A DNA stretch of 64,000 nt, from NCBI RefSeq assembly GCF_047462415.1, contig NZ_JANSJE010000007.1:68753-132752 (forward strand), given 5' to 3'. The position numbers and the translations under genes are program-made. The notes below the pieces were generated by a model that ran no database searches, was not told the origin of the DNA, and saw nothing but the letters and a program-made list of their open reading frames with translations. This document shows, piece by piece, positions 58,774 through 64,000 of this stretch. Each line of letters opens with the position of its first letter. Position 1 is the first letter of the stretch. The DNA is from Thermostichus sp047462415. GTDB lineage: Bacteria > Cyanobacteriota > Cyanobacteriia > Thermostichales > Thermostichaceae.

Positions 58774-59280
58774 CTAACGGCGGGTGCGGGATCGAGTCAG
58801 CCTTCGGATGGCTTTCGCCGCGCGATAGGTGGCCCAGATCAGGTGAACGAACAGGGCCAGCACCACCATCGCCACTGCCGCCGCCCCAACGTTGCCCAGC
58901 CAGCCCCACTCCTCTAGCCCCGTCAGGGCCACCAAGGCCCAAGAGGCAGGGTGCAGCATTCCCCCCAAAAGAAGAATCTGGGAAAACAGGTGCCCGGCTG
59001 TGAAGCGGGATCCCAGCGTCACCAGGGCCAGCCCGCCGCCGATGTTGATCAGCCCCATATTGCCCAAAAAGGCGTAGCAGATGTGCCAGGCGTACTTTTG
59101 TTTGGGCACCTCTTGCCAGGAAAGGGGCTCGGCAGGGATCCCTGGCAAATCTTGCGGAGCGGGCAGCAGCGGCTGAACCTGGCCGAGGATCCAGCCGAGA
59201 GCGATGGCGGCGACCAGCATCGCCACTCCCGCCTTCACATTTAACTTGCCGGGGATGGTTAGCTCAGGGTGGGCCCACAT
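58774..59280 (-). CDS. Four- to five-helix membrane protein, hypothetical
   Basis: 168 residues from ATG 59280. Helices at about 12-32 (VKAGVAMLVAAIALGWILGQ), 66-90 (ICYAFLGNMGLINIGGGLAL), 96-115 (FSQILLLGGMLHPASWALVA) and 125-150 (VGAAAVAMVVLALFVHLIWA), with a basic C-terminus (RAAKAIRRLTRSRTRR). Conserved-looking His residues in the membrane part hint at a cofactor, but I do not recognise the family. Downstream of the channel gene on the same strand, 63 bp apart. Confidence 0.65.
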   Translation of the reverse strand: MWAHPELTIPGKLNVKAGVAMLVAAIALGWILGQVQPLLPAPQDLPGIPAEPLSWQEVPKQKYAWHICYAFLGNMGLINIGGGLALVTLGSRFTAGHLFSQILLLGGMLHPASWALVALTGLEEWGWLGNVGAAAVAMVVLALFVHLIWATYRAAKAIRRLTRSRTRR

Positions 59281-59343
59281 CGCCGATCCTCCGCCCAATC
59301 TGTCCTAGCCTATCCTGTCTTTGCCCCCCATTGGCCAACGGCC

Positions 59344-60165
59344 TCAATCCGTGGGATAGAGCGGCGTGCCACAGCGCTTACAAAACTGGGCATCCTCATC
59401 GTGCTGGGAGAGGCCACAGCCTGGGCAGGTCCACTGCACCGAGGTGCTGCTTTTCACCAGTTGCTTGATCAGCTCTCCCACCTGCCAAGGGATCAGGGCA
59501 ACACCGGTCAAGATCATCAGCACCGTCAACAGCCGGCCCAGCTCAGAGGTGGGGGTGAGATCCCCAAACCCCACCGTGGTCATGGTGACAACAGAAAAGT
59601 AGAAAGCATCCAAAAAGGTGGCAAAAGCGCCGGGATTGACCGGATGTTCCACCTGGTAGATGAGGCCAGAGTAGACAAAGACAATCGCAAAGAGAGTAAA
59701 AAGGATGCGCAACAAGATGCGGGTGTCAGCGGAGATTACCTGACCAAATAGGGTCTTGCCCTCCACCAGGCGCAGCAGCCGCAAGATGCGGAACCAGCGC
59801 AAGAGGCGGATAAAGCGAATATCCGTCAGCCCGGCAAAAAAAGGCAAAATCGCCAGCAAGTCAATCAGCGAATAGAGACTAAAGAGGTAGCGCAGCTTTT
59901 GCGGAGCCGCTGCCCAGCGCAGCAGATACTCCACCACAAACAGGCCGAGGATGAGGCGATCCAACCGCTCCAGCCCAAGGCGCACCTGGGGAGAAATGGG
60001 GTAGGTCTGTACCACAAAAAAGGCAGACGAACAAAGAACCAACCCCGCCACCAGCCAGTTCACCCAGCGGCTTTCAGGAGTGTCTTGATCCCCCCAATAC
60101 CGCTGGAGGAGGCCAGCAGGGACAAGCTCGGCTTGAGGGGGGGCCTGGGAGGGTAGGGTGGTCAC
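59344..60165 (-). CDS. Kv-like potassium channel with C-terminal zinc ribbon
   Basis: 273 residues, six membrane helices. S4 carries a regular series of arginines (RFIRLLRWFRILRLLRLVEG); the pore helix and filter are YFSVVTMTTVGFGDLTP, a K+-selective TVGFG signature. The cytoplasmic tail ends in a zinc ribbon, WTCPGCGLSQHDEDAQFCKR with a further Cys. Voltage-gated potassium channel at the plasma or thylakoid membrane is the likely role; cyanobacterial SynK is comparable. ATG 60165. Confidence 0.9.
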   Translation of the reverse strand: MTTLPSQAPPQAELVPAGLLQRYWGDQDTPESRWVNWLVAGLVLCSSAFFVVQTYPISPQVRLGLERLDRLILGLFVVEYLLRWAAAPQKLRYLFSLYSLIDLLAILPFFAGLTDIRFIRLLRWFRILRLLRLVEGKTLFGQVISADTRILLRILFTLFAIVFVYSGLIYQVEHPVNPGAFATFLDAFYFSVVTMTTVGFGDLTPTSELGRLLTVLMILTGVALIPWQVGELIKQLVKSSTSVQWTCPGCGLSQHDEDAQFCKRCGTPLYPTD

Positions 60166-60305
60166 AAACGGGATCCAGCTGGGAGAGATCGAGAGAGTTT
60201 CCTTTCAGCGCCTATTGGGCGTACCTTGACTAGGGTAATGGAAACTGGTAAGTGGAGCGAACTTCGCTCCTGCAAACGTCTAGGCTTGAGTTGAGTATTG
60301 AATCG

Positions 60306-60899
60306 ATGTTGCCTCCCATTGTCCTGGCTTCGCAATCTCCTGCCCGCCGCCAATTGTTAGAAGCTGCCCGGATCCCTTTTCGCGTTCAACCCAGCTATTT
60401 TGACGAAAGCCAAATCCAAAGCTCGGATCCGGTGGAGCTGGTGCAGAAGCTGGCCTCGGCCAAAGCCGAAGTGGTGGCGGCCCAACAACGGCAGCCCGTC
60501 TTGGTTATCGGGGCCGACTCGGTGCTCTACCTAGGTGGCGAGATCCTGGGCAAGCCGGCCAATGCTCTGGAAGCGGAACGGCGCCTGCGGCAAATGCGGG
60601 GCGAAGTGGGAGAGCTCTACACGGGCCATGCCTTGATTGATACGAGGCAGAGCCGCCGCCTCGTCCACTATGCGGTCACACGGGTGTTTTTTGCCAAGCC
60701 CAGCGACGAAGAGATCCGCGCCTACGTGGCCACCGGCGAGCCGCTCAATTGTGCTGGCTGCTTTGCCATCGACGGTCGGGGCAGCCTGTTCGTGGAGCGG
60801 ATCGAGGGGTGTCCTGGCAACGTCATTGGGCTCAGTTTGCCCCTGCTGCGGCGCATGATCCAGGAGCTGGGCTATTCCCTCACCGAGGCCTGGAGTTAG
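60306..60899 (+). CDS. maf: Maf-family nucleoside triphosphate pyrophosphatase
   Basis: 197 residues. House-cleaning enzyme hydrolysing dTTP/UTP or modified nucleotides. Motifs: VLASQSPARRQLLEAARIPF, KLASAKAEVV, IGADSVLYLGGEILGKP, YVATGEPLNCAGCFAIDGRG. ATG 60306 begins the family pattern; upstream in-frame codons do not. The stop overlaps the convergent gatB stop by four bases. Confidence 0.92.
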   Translation: MLPPIVLASQSPARRQLLEAARIPFRVQPSYFDESQIQSSDPVELVQKLASAKAEVVAAQQRQPVLVIGADSVLYLGGEILGKPANALEAERRLRQMRGEVGELYTGHALIDTRQSRRLVHYAVTRVFFAKPSDEEIRAYVATGEPLNCAGCFAIDGRGSLFVERIEGCPGNVIGLSLPLLRRMIQELGYSLTEAWS

Positions 60900-62368
60900 C
60901 CGTCCAGGTGCTGCCGGAGCAGCTCGTTGGCCAACTTGGGATCCGCCCGCCCCTCGGTTTTTTTCATCAATTGCCCGACAAAGTAGCCGAAGAGCTTGGT
61001 TTTGCCCCCCCGATACTGCTCAAGTTGCTCGGGGTTTTCCGCCAGCACCTCGGCGATCATCTGCTCCAAGAGGCTGCCATCGGAGATTTGGGTCAGGCCC
61101 TTGGCCTCCACCAGGGCGCGGGCCGAACCGCCTTTTTCCAGCAGCTCCGGCAGGATCTCCTTGGCAATTTTGCTGGAAATGACGCCCTGCTCGATGAGGC
61201 CGATTAGCTCGGCCAGGGTTTCCGGCTTCAGGGCGATGTCCGGGTAGTCCAGCTTGTGGGTGTTGAGGTAGCTGGCGATGTCGCTCATCATCCAGTTGGC
61301 GGCTGCCTTCGGGTCGGCGCCAGCGGCAACCACGGCCTCAAAGTACTCGGCGGTGTTGCGTTCGTCGCTGAGGTAGCGGGAGTCGTACACCGAAAGTCCG
61401 TACACCTCTTGGTAGCGCCGCCGCTTCACGCCGGGCAATTCCGGCAGCTCCGCCTGCCAGCGGGCTTTTTGCGCTTCGGTGACGCGGATGGGCGGCAGAT
61501 CCGGCTCAGGAAAATAGCGGTAGTCGCTGGATCCCTCTTTCTTGCGCATGCTGATGGTGCGCTGGCTGTTTTCTTCCCAGAGGCGGGTTTCCTGCACGAT
61601 GGGCTTGCCTGCTTCCACGGCTTTGACTTGGCGGTTGAACTCGTACTCGATGGCCCGCTGGATGGCGTTGAAGGAGTTCATGTTTTTGATTTCCACCTTC
61701 GTGCCGAAGGTCTGGCTCCCCAGCGGGCGCACCGAGATGTTGACGTCGCAGCGCAGGGATCCCTCCTGCAGGTTGCCGTCGCACAGCCCGGCGTAGCGCA
61801 GGATGCGGCGCAGCTCCTGCACATACTCGGCTGCTTCTTCCCCGGTGCGGATATCCGGCTCGCTGACGATCTCGATGAGGGGAACTCCCGCCCGGTTGAA
61901 ATCCACCAGGGAATAGCTGGATCCTGAGAGCCGATCGCTGCCAGCGTGCACCAATTTGCCCGCGTCTTCTTCCATGTGCAGACGGGTGATGCCGATGCGC
62001 TTGCTGCGGCCATCGCTGAGCTGGATCTCGACCCAGCCCTGGGTGGCAATGGGCAGGTCGTACTGGGAAATTTGGTAGTTTTTGGGCAGGTCGGGGTAGA
62101 AGTACTGCTTGCGGTCGAACTTGCTGTAGGGGGCGATGGTGCAATTGAGGGCCAAGCCGGCCTTGACCGCGTATTCCAGCACCTTCTCGTTGAGTACCGG
62201 CAGCGTGCCGGGCAGGCCCATGCAGATGGGATCAATTTGGGTGTTGGGGGGAGCGCCAAAGGCCGTCGCGCTGCTGGAGAAGATCTTGGAGCGGGTGCTG
62301 AGCTGGCAGTGCACCTCCAACCCAATCACAGCTTCGTATTCCACTTTGGCAGGGGCAGCAACCGTCAT
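60896..62368 (-). CDS. gatB: Aspartyl/glutamyl-tRNA amidotransferase subunit B
   Basis: 490 residues. With GatA and GatC it converts Glu-tRNA-Gln (and Asp-tRNA-Asn) to the amide form. Recognised by YEAVIGLEVHCQLSTRSKIF, PDLPKNYQISQYDLPI, RLHMEEDAGKLVHAG, EVKIKN-type stretch KVEIKNMNSFNAIQRAIEYE, and the C-terminal YqeY-like domain with GKTKLFGYFVGQLMKKTEG. ATG 62368 is preferred over 62398. Last gene of a three-gene minus-strand unit. Confidence 0.95.
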   Translation of the reverse strand: MTVAAPAKVEYEAVIGLEVHCQLSTRSKIFSSSATAFGAPPNTQIDPICMGLPGTLPVLNEKVLEYAVKAGLALNCTIAPYSKFDRKQYFYPDLPKNYQISQYDLPIATQGWVEIQLSDGRSKRIGITRLHMEEDAGKLVHAGSDRLSGSSYSLVDFNRAGVPLIEIVSEPDIRTGEEAAEYVQELRRILRYAGLCDGNLQEGSLRCDVNISVRPLGSQTFGTKVEIKNMNSFNAIQRAIEYEFNRQVKAVEAGKPIVQETRLWEENSQRTISMRKKEGSSDYRYFPEPDLPPIRVTEAQKARWQAELPELPGVKRRRYQEVYGLSVYDSRYLSDERNTAEYFEAVVAAGADPKAAANWMMSDIASYLNTHKLDYPDIALKPETLAELIGLIEQGVISSKIAKEILPELLEKGGSARALVEAKGLTQISDGSLLEQMIAEVLAENPEQLEQYRGGKTKLFGYFVGQLMKKTEGRADPKLANELLRQHLDG

Positions 62369-62425
62369 AGCTTCGGAAAGAGAATGCTGTTTCCCCATTC
62401 TAGTGGGATGTCGCCGGTTTCCCTC

Positions 62426-62710
62426 TCAAACGGTGGGACGGATCTCGAAGGTGGAGAGGCCCTTGGGCAGCTCGCAACGCTGTTCAACGGCCTCCACCTG
62501 CGAGCCGGGGCTGCCTTGCTGGCACCAGCGCAGCATTGCCTCCACCGCCGCCGGGGATCCCTCAAAAACGGCCTCCACGCGCCCATCCCGCAAGTTGCGC
62601 ACCCAGCCGCCAACACCGGCGTTGCGGGCCATCGCTTCGGTGTAGGCGCGAAACCCCACCCCCTGCACTCGCCCGCGTACCCAAACGTGAACGCGAACCC
62701 TGTCGCTCAT
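62426..62710 (-). CDS. acyP: Acylphosphatase
   Basis: 94 residues. Small ferredoxin-like fold enzyme hydrolysing carboxyl-phosphate bonds. VRGRVQGVGFRAYTEAMARN has the catalytic Arg and GGWVRNLRDGRVEAVFEG the catalytic Asn. ATG 62710 overlaps the stop of the preceding small gene by four bases. 57 bp before gatB. Confidence 0.93.
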   Translation of the reverse strand: MSDRVRVHVWVRGRVQGVGFRAYTEAMARNAGVGGWVRNLRDGRVEAVFEGSPAAVEAMLRWCQQGSPGSQVEAVEQRCELPKGLSTFEIRPTV

Positions 62711-62898
62711 GTTGATGCCGATCCCTCTGAGGTACTGCCAGGTTCTGGGGCCGAGGTCGGCTCGGCTGGCTGGGCGGCAGCCTTCTCCGCCTGCTGCTCC
62801 AGGCGCTGCCAAAGAAAGTTAATGAGGGCAACCAGCGTCAGGATCCCCAACGAGATCCCGCCGGCGTACCCAATGGCTTGCCACAGCACAGAGGACAT
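62707..62898 (-). CDS. Small single-span membrane protein
   Basis: 63 residues. MSSVLWQAIGYAGGISLGIL begins a membrane helix (to about residue 30), then a basic/Gln stretch and an acidic Pro/Ser/Glu tail. GAGG lies eight bases before ATG 62898. Translationally coupled to acyP through ATGA. Function unknown. Confidence 0.65.
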   Translation of the reverse strand: MSSVLWQAIGYAGGISLGILTLVALINFLWQRLEQQAEKAAAQPAEPTSAPEPGSTSEGSAST

Positions 62899-63080
62899 GA
62901 GCTTAACCTCACGAATGCCGGTGCGGAGGAACCCAACCTTTCTGCACCTTAGCAGAGGTCTTGGCCGACCAGGCGACCTATGGGCACGTTTGACAAACCC
63001 TCTGGAAAACCGTTCCGGCACAGAGATTTGACGGCAGGGGCAAAAGACTGGGTTGGCCTAATTTCCCAGGGATGCGTAAA

Positions 63081-64000
63081 CTACCCGGCTCCGACCGCTA
63101 AGCGGTACGGAGCGGGCTTCTGGTAGCCCTGCAGTTGGCAAGCCAACCACGGGCCTCTAGGCCGGTTTACAGCGGCCCCCAAAAGGGCAATCACGTTGGC
63201 ACCGTTCAAATCCGCATCCCCTTCCCAGCCACAGGCCGGGTTCACACAACGAAAATGCTTCCCTTCCCGTTGCCCAAGCCACAAACACCGGTGGCAGGTC
63301 TGCGAGCTGTAGGCAGGCGGCACCACCACAACCTGGATCCCTGCTCTGGCAGCCTTGTACTGCACAAACTGCCGCAACTGGTAGAACGCCCAACTGTTTG
63401 ACCGCCGCCGCTCCGTCTTGCTGGGCGGCTGTTGGTTGGTACGTTCTCTAATTCCAGTCAGGTCTTCCAAGGCAATAAAGCTGTGGGTCGCCTGTGCCCT
63501 AGCAACAATGGACTTGGAGATGCGATGGTTCACCCAAGTTTGAAAGCGCCTCTCCCGACCAGACAGCCGTTGCAGCAGCTCCCGACACCTGCGCCGAGTG
63601 CTGCGTGTGCCCCTACTGGCTTTGCGTTGCAGAGCCGCTCTCAACCGGGAGTAGTGGTCTCTGACCTGGTTCAACTGCTGTCCATTCCAGTTATCCCCCT
63701 CAGAAGTATGGGCAATATCTCTCCTACCCAAGTCCACACCAATCGCCCCGGTGGTGTCTCGTGGCTCCGGTGGGTCGTGCTCCACGCCAATCTGGATGTA
63801 GTAAGAACCATCTTTGCGCTTGATGAGCGTGGCCGATTTGGGATTGGTGCCTGCCAACACGCCCCGCTGGTAGTTGCCCATTGCCAATTCAAAGCGTTCC
63901 CGCCCCTCAACGGTGGTCAGCGATACCGTCCAGTCCTTCTCCCGAAAAGAAAAGATGCGGGCATCGTAGGTAACAAAGCCGCCCTTGAACGCTTTGACCG
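63081..64000 (-). mobile_element. tnpB: TnpB (IS200/IS605 OrfB-type RNA-guided nuclease), 5' end cut by window edge
   Basis: The frame is open from the stop at 63081 to the end of the window. The RuvC-like catalytic residues lie in IGVDLGRRDIAHTSEG, SFIALEDLTGIRE and WEGDADLNGANV; the zinc ribbon is CHRCLWLGQREGKHFRC followed by another Cys pair. The protein is OrfB/IS1341-like. No TnpA is visible, although it could lie beyond the window. The N-terminal recognition part is not in view, so activity cannot be judged. A hairpin in the 3' end probably belongs to the guide (omega) RNA. Confidence 0.9.
63088..63113 (-). ncRNA. Hairpin at the tnpB 3' end, candidate omega-RNA / right-end structure
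   Basis: GCTCCG (63088-63093) pairs with CGGAGC (63108-63113), and inside ACCGC (63094-63098) pairs with GCGGT (63102-63106). It lies within the last codons of tnpB, as omega-RNA scaffolds of these elements usually do. Confidence 0.45.

Larger units (their letters stand above)
1..64000. repeat. Dispersed highly iterated palindrome GGGATCCC (core GGATCC)
   Basis: The octamer GGGATCCC and its core GGATCC recur throughout the window, inside genes in every frame and in spacers. Within the single gene at 8772-10871 exact octamers sit at 9306, 9425, 10204 and 10315; another is at 448. At roughly 60% GC a given copy of this octamer is expected about once in 30 kb. The classic cyanobacterial HIP1 word GCGATCGC is rare by comparison (seen at 28492 and 48897). 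I therefore read GGGATCCC as the lineage's HIP variant. I did not make an exact count of the window. Confidence 0.9.

Noticed and set aside
1..64000. CRISPR arrays, rRNA operon, prophage or defence island
   Set aside because: No spaced direct repeats, rRNA signatures, phage structural genes or known defence proteins were seen; the only mobile gene is the cut tnpB at the right edge.

Overview
The window reads as chromosome of a GC-rich unicellular cyanobacterium. It carries NDH-1 subunit S (NdhS), a CpcT phycobiliprotein lyase, and a series of small families found essentially only in cyanobacteria and plastids (DUF1830, DUF2949, DUF2862, DUF3318, DUF3769, TIGR03792, the low-complexity-tail membrane protein). 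The palindrome GGGATCCC is scattered through genes and spacers alike, while the usual cyanobacterial HIP1 word GCGATCGC is rare. From memory, that signature fits the hot-spring Synechococcus JA-3-3Ab / JA-2-3B'a (Thermostichus) lineage; this is inference and was not checked by a search.

Layout. 1-6.2 kb: a partial conserved gene, LarE, an LptD/OstA-like envelope protein and small hypotheticals. 6.4-13.4 kb: an ArsR repressor, a Tat-type metallophosphatase, a Fur-family regulator with a putative autoregulatory box, a thioredoxin-fold DUF255 protein, GNAT, SRPBCC, DUF502 and TIGR03792 proteins. 13.4-21.2 kb: aroA, a long spacer with an orphan terminator, a HELGH metallopeptidase, a DMT exporter, and a glycosyltransferase/methyltransferase pair. 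21.2-26.9 kb: an exported protein divergent from an RND efflux pair. 26.9-32.8 kb: a minus-strand run ending at NdhS, an FHA protein, a CPA2 antiporter, pth and a CAT-anticodon tRNA. 32.9-37.8 kb: a DUF2862-HU-CryDASH operon, an anti-sigma-type kinase, a DUF3352 protein and a twice-frameshifted membrane gene. 38-43.5 kb: a double histidine phosphatase, a degenerate dihydroorotase and ileS. 43.5-51.3 kb: a putative structured RNA, an exported NTF2-like protein, rhodanese, pepP, rlmN, cpcT, a Sua5-type gene and purE. 51.3-63 kb: membrane proteins, asparaginase, siroheme genes (sirB/cbiX, cobA), an ABC-2 permease, a NarL-type regulator, sulfiredoxin, a Kv-like channel, maf, and gatB with acyP. 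The right edge cuts an IS200/IS605-type TnpB gene.

Most genes are housekeeping or conserved cyanobacterial functions in short operons. Tight pairs suggest shared roles: sirB-cobA make and metallate precorrin-2; DUF2862-HU-CryDASH may be DNA maintenance; the adaptor and RND pump form one efflux system. I did not find a convincing new multi-gene system such as a defence island, CRISPR array or biosynthetic cluster. The strongest leads outside ordinary annotation are two rho-independent-type terminators with no gene in front of them on that strand (near 14.95 and 43.87 kb, the second behind a well-folded stretch), a perfect 14-bp inverted repeat in the antiporter-pth spacer, the twice-frameshifted gene, and the GGGATCCC palindrome itself.
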